Assembly (NCBI RefSeq): GCF_017591425.1 | Contig: NW_024465800.1 | Location: forward strand, 1-64,000 | Length of the DNA stretch: 64,000 nt | Reading direction: 5' to 3' | Source of the DNA: Ochotona curzoniae | Lineage: Eukaryota > Chordata > Mammalia > Lagomorpha > Ochotonidae | Shown: piece by piece, positions 23,480 to 35,444 of the stretch | How the letters are laid out: every line of letters begins with the position of its first letter | Position numbering within the stretch: position 1 is the first letter of the stretch | Notes under the pieces: model-generated | What the model was told of the DNA's origin: nothing | The model's input: only the letters and a program-made list of their open reading frames with translations | The model's database searches: none | Position numbers and translations under genes: made by a program

Positions 23480-23513
<34 letters not shown>
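23480..23513. repeat. (CA)n microsatellite
   Basis: Seventeen CA units, about 710 bp after the copy-1 anchor. Confidence 0.95.
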
Positions 23514-23517
<4 letters not shown>

Positions 23518-23924
23518 TCAAGTTCCTCATAGAATCACCCAACCACATTACACCTTACAAGCCAAACAATTGTTTTCAGCAAGCTCCCCAAACACCCCAT
23601 CTCTTTCCACATACAAGTCATTAGGTGTCTTTACATAAAGCAGGGGCCTGGAACAAATCCAGCATAAAATACAGCTGGGGGTGGATAGCCATTTCCATGA
23701 CCTTTTGGGTAACAGGACATCAGTTGCCCAAAAGACTCCCAGAGGAGAAAGGGGGCAAGCCGTTAAGGAAGAGGCAATGTTCTCTTCATCTTCACAACTT
23801 CATCTTCTCAAGACTCGATCACTGCAGGCATTCACACATTACCAATAACACAGGCCATACCTTCCAGAAAGGTCCTTCTGGAAGCAGTAAACACAGGGTA
23901 CAAGACAGTACAACCAAAAGCAAA

Positions 23925-24047
23925 GTTGTCATAACAACACAACTGCCTACATCATATTATGAGATACAACACAGAATGTTCCAAGCTGTCGTCTTAACAA
24001 TGCAAGTGCCCACATCGTATTATGAGATACATTATAGAATATCCCAA
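23925..24047. repeat. Two tandem units of about 61 bp
   Basis: Both halves contain a CATCRTATTATGAGATAC block and end AGAATRTYCCAA; they join at 23984/23985. Confidence 0.85.
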
Positions 24048-24144
24048 CCCTAGGTGAGTAAAAGAGCATTGGTGCGATACTGAGTGCCAATGTTCAGTAG
24101 CTAAGGCTGCATTTCAAGAATGGTCTTTGTAGAGTGGTCCCCTT

Positions 24145-24894
24145 CTTGGAGCTGTTCCAAAAAGTTGATAGGGTAAGTCATCCGTGGAAGGCTGTAAGCC
24201 TGCCTGCTCATTATATCCATCCAAAGGCAGCAAAAAACTTTTTGATAGTTTTCAAAGTGGGACTCTATAAAGCTCAGTAAAATGGGCAAAATTGATTTAA
24301 ACTCTATAATGGTCACAGAGGATCATCCAAGAACTGATAAAAGGAGCACTTACAGTTTTACAAACTGTGGCCATGACAACAAATCTATGTTACCAATCCA
24401 TGACATAGGGTTACAGTCAAAAGCACGAGTACACAGTGAAAGTTATACACTGTTTTGGCACTTGATTATACACTTGATTCCACCAAGATGGAATCCTATC
24501 AACCTGTAAACCCCACATGTCTCAAACGAGATTTATTTTATGTCACTGAAGTCTTCATATTGTCTTCATCACCATAGGATCTGGCCTGACAGTTGTGGGT
24601 ATGATGACCCCTCCCTCAGGGTATGGATGGCATTGGTTTGTGTGTTCAGCTCCTGCTCTCTTCCTGCCAGTTGTGGTTGACATGCTGTGCATGTTCTGTC
24701 ACTATTCTCAGGCTCAAGCAGCTGGATTTTCCCCCTTTATTTCAGAGGGCATCCCCTGGGCTATGCATGTTGGCACTCAGCATGTGCTAGACTGAGTCAC
24801 TTCTCTCAAAATGGTGGTCAGAAAGGCATCAGAAATGTCTGCTAGCATCTGATTAAAGTAGCAACAGATATTTGTGTTTGTGTCTTGCTGGAAG

Positions 24895-24934
<40 letters not shown>

Positions 24935-25480
24935 CTACTGGCAAGTTCCTCACAAATCACCATGCACTTTATGCCTTATGCACTAAAATCCTCTTTAGTT
25001 AGGTCCTCTACATGCCTCCTCCACCCCCTCCTTGTTCTATGAACAAGCAGAAACCTGTGTACCTTCAATACAATAGGGCCAATTTATCCATTACAAAATA
25101 GTGTTGGGCATAGCTAACCAACTATGTGGGCTTGTGGCTTATAGTGCATTAGTTGCCACAGAGACTGATAGAGGAAGATGGTCGTGAGGCCACCCATAAA
25201 GGCATGGGCCTTGCTAGCCTCATTTTCCCAAAATCATCTTCTCAAAATTCTATCACTATAAGCATTTGCACATTAAAATTGATACATGCCTTGTTTTCCA
25301 GAAAGCTGCTATGGGAAGGCTACAAATAGGGTGTTATATCTTATATCCAAAAAAGGACAAAAGCCATCAAAATGATGCCATTTAAAGCATTAAATTATAA
25401 CATACGATATGGAATACTCCTACACAAATTTGAGTCCAATATACTGAAATCTCTAGGTGAGTGAAGCATCATTTTATAAC
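24145..25480. repeat. Tandem 1.4-kb unit, copy 2 of about 3
   Basis: Colinear with copy 1: TTTCAAAGTGGGACTCTATAA, GAGGATCATCCAAGAACTGATAAAAGG, TGTGGCCATGACAACAAATC, ACACTGTTTTGGCACT, CACTGAAGTCTTCATATTG, a (TC)n(CA)n at 24895-24933, GCAAGTTCCTCACAAATCACC and CATCTTCTCAAAATTCTATCACT. By eye roughly two-thirds identical. No unit-long open frame. Confidence 0.75.
24895..24933. repeat. (TC)n(CA)n microsatellite
   Basis: Compound dinucleotide run, about 644 bp after the copy-2 anchor. Confidence 0.95.
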
Positions 25481-26357
25481 TAAATGCTGCTTTGTTGTTG
25501 TTGTTGTTGTTGTTCTTGGTCAACTTTCTTTGATAACCTTTACTCATATCAACTTGGCAACTCATTGCATTTATTACATATCGATATGTGGTTACCACTG
25601 CAAAACTCAGTCCACTAGGCTATTTGAAGCCAATAATTTGTATGCCTCCTACCCCCTAAATTCTATTTTACGTTTCTCAAGGCAATACTCTATATAGCTC
25701 TCTCTTATGGACATAATAGATGCTAAGTGGATCACAGACATAAGTTATCAACCCTTTTATACAATGTAGCATACATGTTATTATAAATATTGGCCACTAT
25801 ATTGAATCAGCTATTGTCAACCAACAATATAAAGTGATATTGCATTGTAGGTACAAGGATGAGTATACACAGATGAACTTTTTTTAAAATATATTTTGGA
25901 TTTAGCTCCATGGAGAGGATTTCATATGCCCCTAAAGCCCATCGCTGGATAGACTGAGTCCCAGAATAACATTCCATGCTTAAAAATGTCCTTACCACCA
26001 AAACACTCAACCATTAAAGCTGTTTGCCAGCCTTGGAGTACTGGTTGTAACACAGAGGACAGCAATTCATCACTTTTGGGACATGGATAACAGTGTGTTT
26101 CTGCCTCTCATTGGCTATGCTTTCTCTACTTCTTGCAGACTGAGTTGTTCTCTCTCTAGCACCTCTTGGTCTTCCTCTTGTTCCATCAGCTGTATCATTC
26201 TCAAGCTGTGTTATGACTAGAGTTTTAATCTTGTCGTCCCAACCCATTGCTTGTACTCATGTTGGCAATGGGGAATGCATTAGGCACAATCACTATGCCC
26301 ACAAACAAGATTTAAAGGGATCACATAAGATATTCTCCTGTGAGTCCACAGTGCTAG

Positions 26358-26392
<35 letters not shown>

Positions 26393-26690
26393 GATTTACA
26401 TAAATCCACACATAGCTACACATCAACACAGAGATATATCCACCAGTAGCCCCACCCACTAATAGGTAAGCCCAACTAGCCTCTCAGTTCCTTACATAAG
26501 TAATAAGTATTACAGACTACAGCGTGCCAAAGCCAACCCATTACATAATAACTGTTTGGGCAGGTGACCAAGAAGGTGGGCTTGACTACATGACAATGAA
26601 TGCGAAACAGGCTCACAAATAAAGGGGCCAGAACCTTAACAGTTGATAATTTTTGATCTTCAGTTACTCAAGCTCATCTTCATAAGAGAG
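25481..26690. repeat. Tandem 1.4-kb unit, copy 3 (most diverged, truncated by L1)
   Basis: Preceded by a (TTG)n at 25492-25514. The anchor reads TTCTCAAGGCAATACTCTATATAG near 25674, the CA array is at 26360-26392, and the last recognisable block is CTCAAGCTCATCTTCATAAG near 26668. L1 sequence then takes over, before the unit is complete. Confidence 0.6.
26360..26392. repeat. (CA)n microsatellite
   Basis: Imperfect CA run about 681 bp after the copy-3 anchor. Confidence 0.95.
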
Positions 26691-28725
26691 TTTGGTAAGT
26701 AGCAGGATAAAAATTCAAAGAACATAAATCATTGTCTTTATTATACACAAACAATTCTACAGTTGAGAAAGAATTTTTAGGATAAGTCTCATTCAACATA
26801 GTGGAAAAAAAAACCTTAATTAAATATCTTGGGACAAAACTGATCCAAAAATGAGAAAGATCTCTATGATACATGATGCAAATAACAGAGTATTAAAGAA
26901 AGGTTTAGAAGAAGTTATTAGAGGGTGAAGATATCTGTCATGCTAAATGATTGTTAGACACATTTTACCAAAATGATCATATCATCAATAGTAATCTACA
27001 GATTGTATGACCCCAAAATCCTTACATTCATCTCATAAATAGAAAAGATGATACAAAAATTTACATGAAAACATAACAGTTTCCAAATAACCAAAACATG
27101 TTTAAACAATACAAACAACGCTGGAGGAAACATAATGCCATCTTGTAAGATGTACTAGAAGGCAGTGGTAACCAAAACAGCATGGTATTGATACAAAAAG
27201 AGAGAAGATAAATCATAAAATAGAAACTCTTAAAATGATGCCACACATCTAAAGCCAAGTAATACTCAACAAAATAACTAAAAACAACCGAGGGAGAAAC
27301 GGTAGTCTCTTCAACAAAAACTGTTGGGACAACGGGATATCAGTCTCTGTAAGTAAGACACTAGACTCCTATGTTTCACCTTATACAAAAATCAGCTCCA
27401 AATGGATCCAAATCTACACCTACAGTCAGGTACCAACAAACTACTAGAAGAAAACATAGAGAACATCCTACAAAGGCTTTTTTTTAACAAGTCATCATAT
27501 GCACAGGCAGTTAAAAAGAAAATAGACAAATAGGATCATATCTAACCAGCAAACTTCTTTACAACAAGGGAAATTGTCATTAAATTGAGGAGGCAACCAA
27601 CAGAATGGGAGAAAATCTTTTCACTCTACAAAATAGAAAAGGGGCTAATAACCAAGATTTACAAAGAGTTTCAGAACATCAACAATAGCAAAACAAGTGA
27701 CACTGTTAAGAAATGGGTAAAAGTGATGAACAGATATTTCTGCAAACATGAAATCCAAAGGGGTAATGGCCACATTAAAAAAAATGCTCCAGTTCCCCAG
27801 GCATCAAGGAAATACAAATTAAAACCACAGGAAAGTCCCACACAACTCCAGTGATAATGACCTACATGAAGAAGTTGGCAAACAATTATTGCAATTATGT
27901 CGGGGGAAAAGCACCCAGATTCAGTAATATCGGGAATGTAAACCAATACAACTTTGGAAATCACTATGGAGAGTACTCAGCAAGCTGATAATTGATCTCC
28001 CAAATTACTCAGCTTTCACATTTTTGCAAATATGTACAAAACAACCAACTACATTCAAGAGAACAATCTGCAATCCTGTATTTATAATAACACAATTCAC
28101 ATTGGAGAAGATATGGAATCAACCCAGGTGCCTGTCAACAGAGGAATGGATAAGGAGATTGTAGTACACCTATTTGATGGAATACTACTAAGCCACAGAG
28201 GAATGAAATTTTACCATTTGCCAAAAAGTAGTCTCAGATAAATACCACTATGCTCAGTGAAAGAAGCCAATGCAAAAGGACAAATACCATATATTCTGTC
28301 TTACATAAGAGAACTTCCTTGCAAAATACAGAATGAAAAGATAGGCAACAAGTATACATTTGTAATCTCATAAATGTACAGTGTAATGTAAATCAGAGTA
28401 CTGGGAAGCAAAGAACTGAAATATTCATCTCTCCTCCAAAATAAAACAGACTCCCAATACAACTGCTAAATACACATTGATAACAAGACACTAGATTCTC
28501 TGCCATTGCTTATACCAACACTGTCATGGCACACATGGAGTACAGCAATAACTGAGCTAAGACTATACATGAAGAACTATGTAAGTGTAACATTCAGGGG
28601 TCAGTGGGGGGTGGAGGCTGGAGGGAGAAAATGGAGAGAAATGGGGTAAGCCCTATACTTACAGTGTGTAAAACAGAAAATAAGAATAAAATGGGGGGGA
28701 AAGTTTCCAAAAAAAAAAAAAATTG
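26690..28725 (+). mobile_element. L1 ORF2 3' part and 3' UTR (old)
   Basis: TTAATTAAATATCTTGGGACAAAACTGA, GAAAGATCTCTATGATA, AAAACAGCATGGTATTGATACAAAAAG, GGAGGCAACCAACAGAATGGGAGAAAATC, GGAATACTACTAAGCCACAGAGGAATGAAATTTTACCATTTGCC and CTCAGTGAAAGAAGCCA are successive L1 ORF2 blocks in coding order. They are followed by a G-rich 3' UTR and an A run at 28708-28721. Many stops. Confidence 0.9.
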
Positions 28726-28734
28726 TCCCAGCTG

Positions 28735-29215
28735 GAACCTATTATGCTTAGTGAAACAAATCAGTCACAGAAGGACAAATATGTTCTCCCAGACACAAGA
28801 CAATCAGTATACAACATGTATATAGACATATGTATATATACATATGTATAAGCAAATATATACAGTTACATAATAATATATTAAGCAAATATGTATTATT
28901 TATTAATATACATGAACTATACAAGAGAGACTAGCATAGCAGGATATAACGGTACTATGCAGTTCACATCACTTTCCACAATTAAAGGAGGGCTACCAAT
29001 GAAACTTTTAATATTCCTCTAAAATATAACACTAGGTTTTCTATCTTGTTGCACATACCATTTAAACATCAATAAGAAACTTGTAAGAAACTTGTACTAA
29101 GGGACTAAACTACTGTGATAATATAGGGGGACATGGTAGGAGGGGAAATTGGAGAGGAAGAAAAAGGAGGGGGAGGGATAAACCCTTATACCGAAAAAAC
29201 AAATTGTAGAAAACA
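28735..29215 (+). mobile_element. Second L1 3' end in tandem
   Basis: GGAACCTATTATGCTTAGTGAAACAAATCAGTCACAGAAGGACAAATATGTTCTCCC repeats the block seen at 28250-28300. A second G-rich 3' UTR (29110-29185) and an A-rich end follow, so this is a separate, 5'-truncated L1. Contains an AT-rich patch at 28805-28920. Confidence 0.75.
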
Positions 29216-29867
29216 AATTTTCTGAAAATTGTGATAGTGGAAACACAGAAGAATGGGGTACTTTGATATAATCTTAGGTTAAATTTATTTTTATGATCTT
29301 AAATATGGAAGGTATAAATATCAATGCCATTGGCTAGTAAGCCTAGACATAAATGTATGTCAGCAAATTTAAAGACATCTTTATTTTATCCAAATTTGTA
29401 TGTGTGAATTATGCAAAAATCAATCTGTAATCCAATTGAAATGCAGCTGCTCAGGGGTTCTTAATGTGTAGACCCAATACAACATGGATGCAATACAACA
29501 CATCTATAGATGGCAAGAATCACAAAAGAAGAAAAAGTAAGCAGGTCTGTAACAGCATGAAAAAAATCACTTTAATCTTTTACTACTATTAATCAATTAG
29601 AACTACTTCTCACTCCTCAGTGATTTAATTAACCACAATTCTTGTGAAAAACCTAATAAGAAAATTTAAACGGTCACATATTTACATCTCTGCTGGATTC
29701 TGCAAGTGAGAAGCTATAACTTGAAAATTCACATCACCAAACAACTTTAATCTCTCAAAAAGAATTGCATATTTGCTAATGTAAACACCACTACATCTCA
29801 GTTTCAAAGTTTTCCACTAGCACTCTATTAGAAAGGTACTTTTTTGGTATTATTATGATTCTTTTTT
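29216..29867. other. No recognisable feature
   Basis: AT-rich, no gene or named repeat seen. Confidence 0.45.
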
Positions 29868-30392
29868 TAATTTTTATTTTAGATGTTTATATAGTTTGAT
29901 CAAGGTGGGAAGGATCGAGGGTTAGGGGAAAGTGGGTGTGATAATTATTTTCAATTTTTCTATTTCTACCTCCTATTTCCCTCCTATTTCTGGAAGAAGA
30001 GACAAGGGAAAAAGTCACATCCAGCCTCCCAAGAGCCCCAGGACTCAGGGATGTGGAAGACTCATCTGATACCAAGCCAGGGTCCCAATGTGGCGCATGT
30101 TCCAAGGTTCTAACTAGGTGATTTTGATAATTCTAAAATGCACGGATAAGGAAACACCTCTAATACACATTGGCAGATAGTTCATCTTACTGCCTCCATC
30201 TGCCCAGATAATTCTGTCATCACTTGGTTGGGACAGTTGTCCAATTGGTTCCACCCTCCTTTCTCTGGTATGGTACCAGATATGTCCACTTCAGGTCCTA
30301 GTGGGTTACCATATTCTCCATGTGCATCAAGGTCTGCCTTCCATTGCTCTGTCTTTTAAACTGAGGATAATTATTTCTCACAGTTGGGCCTA
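29868..30392 (-). mobile_element. Unnamed poly(A)-tailed composite element, copy D (3' domain)
   Basis: After a TTTTTTTAATTTTTATTTTAGATG tail it carries the family 3' domain: CACATCCAGCCTCCC...GGCGCATGTTCCAAGGTTCTAACTAGGTGATTTTGAT, CAGATAGTTCATCTTACTGCCTCCATCTG, then ATATTCTCCATGTGCATCAAGGTCTGCCTTCCATTGCTCTGTC. These match copy B at 18930-19260. The CCAGTGGG-type repeats of A-C do not follow. Confidence 0.65.
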
Positions 30393-30558
30393 AGGACCTG
30401 GGCCAGGTGTTCCAGGCCCCATTGGACACCCCTGCCTCCAGGACCCATGGACTTGACACACACAGGACGGCCAAGGATCAAGGCTAGGTGACCAGGGTTC
30501 CACCAAATGCCCCATCCCTGGGACTCATAGTCAAGGCACCCACAATGTAGTCAGGTCC
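30393..30558. repeat. Two tandem 80-90-bp GC-rich units
   Basis: AAGGACCTGGGCCAGGTGTTCC...CCCATTGGACAC...GGACCCATGG and AAGGATCAAGGCTAGGTGACC...CCCATCCCTGGGACTCATAG are two versions of the motif also seen once at 11383-11470. They follow composite copy D directly and may be its variable region. Confidence 0.5.
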
Positions 30559-32240
30559 AAGGACCTAATTCAGTCACAGCACCACAACTATAGCCTGCCC
30601 AATGAAATGGGAGAGGACTCAGATAACTGCTGGATGATGTTTAAGTTCTCTACATATACCAGAGGCTAATTCTCATTCAGAACACTAATCCAACCCACAG
30701 TCTCCTTGTAAAGAGACTAGGATAAGATTCTCAGAATCTTCTCTCCACCAACCAGTACCGGAATGAACCACCTTAGGGAGTAGGAACTGCAGTAGGATTC
30801 CTGGTGGATGTGACCCAGTTCAACATACCAGTCCTGGGTACCACCTGACCACCAAAAGGACCATCTCCTTGCAGCAACAAAGTGTTTTATGCAGCTGACG
30901 CCACAACAAGGGCACAGGGGACAGTGTCCAACTGGACTCACAACAGCTTCTAGGATGTCCCTGAGCTCCCAACTACAGAGCCCGTTCACAAAGAGCAGAC
31001 TGGTGGATGCCAGCAGGGGTTGATTGCCCCATGGAAGAACCACACTGCTTGAAGACTATACTGCTATTCCTGGCTGGCTTGCCATGTTGTTCCCAGTCAC
31101 AGCTAGGCCCTGGCTGCTCCCAGCTGAACAGCCAATTCACCAGAGATAACAGCTGACACAAGCAGACACTTGTGTTTATTTTAAAAAGCCAACATTTATC
31201 TGCCAAGGAAGCAACAGACCGCTTTGGTTCCAAACGTGGTCGTTCCCAAGCAGGCTGGCTTCTTAGAGAAAACTGTTTTTTCCCCCCAGCTCTCTTCCTG
31301 GGGATCTGGCTGTCCAGTGGTGAGCAAACAAGATCTCAATGTGATGTGTAATTCTCAGGTACTCTGATATAACTTGTAGAATTCCAAACAGTGGCTTAAC
31401 TCCTGGGCCAAATGTCTGCCGCTGTTGTTAGCAACTTTTGAAAGTGTTATTGATTTTTCTCGCTGCCCTCCAAGAGCAACTCTCTCATCTGAAAGATATT
31501 TTCAATTATTCTAGGCAGTTCTTTTACCTTCAGGAAAATACTTGGAGGTCACAGGACTTCAGGAAGCCCCGTAGGAACCTTCCCACTTGTTTTGGGAAGC
31601 CGAGGTGGACAGCTAACCCAAGTCAGTATTAGCTGCCCTACTTGCTGAAGTAACCTGATGAAATGATTGGTGGCCCCAGGAATGCCAGAGGCTATGCCAC
31701 AGGAACCATCACAGCAGGGATTGGAAGCATATTTGGCTCACAATAAGCTCTAGGGCTAGCTTTGTCTCTTAATATGGCAAAGAAGTTATTTAAAACCCTG
31801 ACATGAATATGAGCTCATGACACGCAGGTCCTTCCATCATCATTTCCAATAAATCTGTTTTACATTTTTGATGCTTCACAAATTCTCACATTTAAAATTC
31901 GCACAAGAATGATACAAGCGGTATGATTAAGATCCCAAACAATTCCCCTGAGACCCTAAGTCCCCCTCAGCACATGGTGATCTAGGGCTGTTAAAGATTG
32001 GTTTCTGTTCTCCAGCTCCTTCCCATGGGACACCAGTTTCCCCAGGGTAAGACCTTTAAGTTTCTCAGGGAACTCAAAACTTCCCCAGATCAGGGCATTT
32101 GGGCTTGGGGTCTTTCCTGTCCTCTCTGGAGTCACACCGCGTACGACGTGGGAAATAAATATACTAAATAAACTGTATTTCAGAGGAAGGATTCCAGTTA
32201 GTGTCCGTCCATCTGTAAATCATCCTTCATTCTGCGCAAG
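30559..32240. other. Unclassified; no gene recognised
   Basis: Moderate-GC sequence without a recognised SINE, L1 or conserved frame. Stretches such as TTGTGTTTATTTTAAAAAGCC (31170-31190) and AAATAAATATACTAAATAAACTGTATTT (32152-32180) look like polyadenylation signals. I could not define LTR ends (TG...CA), a primer-binding site or a target-site duplication. Confidence 0.4.
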
Positions 32241-32509
32241 TGTCATTTCTCAGGAATAAGTCCGGGTTTTCCTCTCCAATCACTTAGAGGAGAGGTGACG
32301 GGACCCCCTCCCCCATCTATGCTCAGGTGTGGCCCCCAACGGTCACACAGCACAGCTCCACCCGCCTCTCCCAGCCTGGCCCTGCTGACCTGCAGGAAGG
32401 AGCAGGCTGTGGCCGGGGACCCAGGGGAGCAGGGGGACTGACCTGAGGAGTGTCCTTCTCCCGGGTGGCCTGCAGAGGGAACGTCCAGCGGGTTCAGGCA
32501 GCAGGTAGG

Positions 32510-32900
32510 GTTGGGTCCCCACAGCGCGGGCCACGCCCCAGAGAGATGGCCCGGCCTCACAGAGCTGGCCCTGTGCCCACATAGATGGCCCCGCCCACAC
32601 AGAGATGGCCCCGCCCACAGCACCGGCCCCGCCCCACAGCGGGACTCCGCCCCCACAATGCTGACATCTCCTCTCACCACAGACTCCGCCCACAGCGCCG
32701 GCCCCCACCTTGCAGATTCTGCCCCCATAGGGCTGACTCTGCTCCACCTTGTAGACCCTGCCCCTAGGCCGGCCCTGTTCTCTTGCACCTCACCCACCCC
32801 CCGGAGGTAAAGCCCCCCTGTGTTGTCCTGAGAGTGGCGGCGATGGGCGGAGCCGCGTGGGCAGCAGCCAATCCTCGTGGAGAGCGACCCTTGGGGCTTG
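32510..32900. repeat. CpG-rich minisatellite with GC boxes (CpG-island-like)
   Basis: Imperfect 20-30-bp units built on CACAGAGATGGCCCCGCCCA from about 32535 to 32770. A unique GC-rich part follows, with GGGCGGAGC at 32845-32853 and CCAAT at 32868-32872. CpG and CCGCCC density is far above the rest of the window. It could be a promoter, a repeat-borne GC-rich block or both; no transcript evidence is visible. Confidence 0.7.
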
Positions 32901-33569
32901 TGACGCAGGGAGGCCTTGTGATGGAGGGAGTGCAGGCACACACAAAGGGAAGTGTGAGCCTGAGTGGTGTACTCACTGGTGAGCAAGCACGCCTGCTGGG
33001 TCAGGTAGGAAGTTACGTTCCTATCTTAGCTATGTTTTCCAGGGGCTTTTTAAGGTATCCTGATGAACACAAAACAGGTGTTGATTGCCAGGGCTAGAGA
33101 AGGATGGCACTGATCTGGTGCCCATGTCATAGGCCTCTTAGGTGTGTTTAGGAACAGGTGTTGCTCTGGTTTTTCCTTGAGGAGGGCATGCGTGCTGGGA
33201 CTGGCGATACTTTCTGTTTTATCATGTAATTATAATGGGTTCACCTGTTAGACTAGAACTCAAGGGATGAACTGAGAGGGTTTACATTGTTGAGGAAGAG
33301 AGAAAGGAAATGAGACAGAGTTGCCTGAGCTCTTAGATGGCCTGTCAGGGAAATAGGATTTACTCTAAGCACATTCACATAGCTAAATACAATTTTCACC
33401 AAGATTTTCAAGGTGTGAATTTAGAATGAGTTACCAATGGCAATAATTGACGTGTACAATAAATGATTTACTTTGTGTTACCTAATTTCTATTCCTTTGA
33501 TTGGAATATGATGTATTGCTACTTTGTGTTCTAACACACATGCTAACTTAGTTTTAAAAAAGGGATGGC
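32901..33569. other. No recognisable feature
   Basis: Flank of the CpG-rich block; no exon or named repeat identified. Confidence 0.4.
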
Positions 33570-33578
33570 GTGAAAAAC

Positions 33579-33914
33579 ATTTTAAAAAGATTTATTTTTA
33601 TTTTAATTCTAAGTGAGATATACAGTGAGGAGGAGACAGGGAAGAAGATCTTCTGTCCAATGATTAACCCCCCAAGTGAACGCAAAAGCTGGAGCTGAGC
33701 TGAACTGTACCCAGGAGCCAGGAGACACTTCCTGGTCTCCCACGTGAGTAAAGAGTCCCATGGCTTTGGGCTGTGCCCTGGACTGCTTTCCCAGGCCACA
33801 AGCAGGGCGCTGGATTGGAACTGGGGCTGCCAGAATTAGAACTGGTGCCCATATGGGATCCTGGGGCACATTCAAAATAAGGACTTTAGCCGCTAGGCCC
33901 CCCTCGCAGGGCCT
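33579..33914 (-). mobile_element. CSINE
   Basis: Complete minus-strand copy with GAAGATCTTCTGTCC and CCCATATGGGATCC. GTGAAAAAC is duplicated at 33570-33578 and 33915-33923. Confidence 0.94.
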
Positions 33915-33923
33915 GTGAAAAAC

Positions 33924-35001
33924 TTTTTTGAGTTTGAATGAGAAATGTTGTGTTTTAAATGAAAAAAAAAATACAGCAAAAATACCATGTGCTCAAAAAG
34001 GAAGACTTATAGATAGACTTGTCTATAACGTAGTGTCTTTAATAAATGAATGTTGTCATCCTTCATGAATTATTTATAATACAGTTAATGGCTGGCATAA
34101 CATATGCTATTCTATGTGATAATATGGCTAAGTCTTCAAGAAGTGTACTTGCAAAAATTGTTCAAAGTTTTGTGTTTGAAAAAGAAAAAGGCTGACTAAC
34201 TTTGAAAAGGATCATCGGTTTCTGGCTCATAAAAATGTAATGATATCTCATTCATCTACCATTAATGTTCATGCCTTCTCTGATAGTGTTCAGGCTCAGA
34301 AAGGTAAGCTGATAGTAAGTTATGGAGCCACGAGTGAACACCTACAACAGTGCTTTTAAGTCCCTCAAAATTCTTGTGAAATTCATTGGGGTCCCCTTCT
34401 TCCCCACCAACCCCTGTGGACATCCCAAAGCCTGCCTTTGATGCTTCTTCACAGATTTGTCTTTGGATCTTGTACACTGCACTGTTCATAATGTCCATTG
34501 TTACACAGGACTTTTTTTGGGGGGGAAGGTGAACTTGCATAACTCCAAGGTACAGTTTTCAATCTGTCTTTGTGATCATGCAGGAAAATATGTTTCGATA
34601 GCAGGCTTTTTTCTAAGTCAGATGTGACATATAAGGCAACATTAAGATAGAGATCTGGGTAAGCACTGTCTCCATAATGTCAAGGAAAGAATGCTTAAGT
34701 GCATAGGATTCTAGATTATTCATCTTGGCTATAGAGTAAGTGCATTTGCAAGTTCAGTGGAAGATATCCCACTTTGTCATATTTAGTAAGGATAGACTAT
34801 TAGTGTCAAACATAGCTCATCTTTGTGATTCTCTATCCAATGAACCCCTACCTCTGTTTTTCAATTAGTGGATTTAATATTGTGGCAATTGGACATGTAG
34901 AAAAATGTCTAACAAATTTAATAAATAAGCACTTATTAAGCCCAAGCGAAACATTCAGGAATGTGTAAAAATACGTTTGCCTGATTCTTGGCTCAGCTGA
35001 A
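33924..35001. other. No recognisable feature
   Basis: AT-rich. A 92-codon minus frame at 34262-34540 has no recognisable domain. Confidence 0.45.
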
Positions 35002-35010
35002 CATCAGTAA

Positions 35011-35341
35011 ATTTTTTTTAAAGATTTACTTATTTGTGTTACAAAGTCAGATATACAGAGAGGAGGAGAGACAGGAACATCTTCCATCTGATGATTCACT
35101 CCCCAAGTGAGCGCAATGGCCACTGCTGTGCGGATCCAAAGCTGGGAACCAGAAACCTCTTTCTGGGTCTCCCACAGGGGTGCAGGGTCCCAAAGCTTTG
35201 GGCCGTTCTTGACTGCTTCCCCTGGCCACAAGAAGAGAGCTGGATGGGAAGTGGAGCTGCCGGGATTAGAATTGGCACCCATATGGGATACCGGCACTTT
35301 CAAGGCATGGACTTTAGCCACTAGGCCACGCTGCCAGGCTC
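35011..35341 (-). mobile_element. CSINE
   Basis: Complete minus-strand copy. CATCAGTA is duplicated at 35003-35009 (within CATCAGTAA) and 35342-35349. Confidence 0.93.
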
Positions 35342-35444
35342 CATCAGTATAAATTATGTGTAAATCATAAGATGCAAAATGTGATCATTGAACAAAAGTA
35401 TTGGTACATGGGCAGGAGTTTGCTGTAGTGTTGACTTTGATATA

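Larger units (their letters stand above)
22670..24144. repeat. Tandem 1.4-kb unit, copy 1 of about 3
   Basis: Anchor block AAAAAGACTTTTTAACATTTTTCAAGGCAGGACTCTATAA near 22750-22787 recurs in copy 2 near 24235 and in part in copy 3 near 25670. Downstream blocks also recur in order: CACAGGATTGACAG, GGCCATGACATCAAATC, CACACTGTTTTGGC, CACTGAAGTCTTCA, then a CA array, then CATCTTCTCAAGACTCGATCACTG. Contains microsatellites at 22787-22822 and 23480-23513. The unit family is unknown to me. Confidence 0.75.

Noticed and set aside
22787..26392. CA arrays and short repeats as a CRISPR-like array
   Set aside because: These are dinucleotide microsatellites in mammalian DNA, with no repeat-spacer structure.
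30700..31250. Possible retroviral LTR
   Set aside because: An AATAAA-like signal and mixed GC content are suggestive, but no TG..CA ends, primer-binding site, paired LTR or duplication could be defined.
32243..32986. 247-codon minus-strand open frame
   Set aside because: It is the translation of a GC-rich minisatellite (repeated GPALW/CGAGP-like pieces); open in several frames because stops are rare in such sequence. No domain.
34262..34540. 92-codon minus frame considered as a processed pseudogene
   Set aside because: No recognisable protein family, no A tail or target-site duplication found around it.
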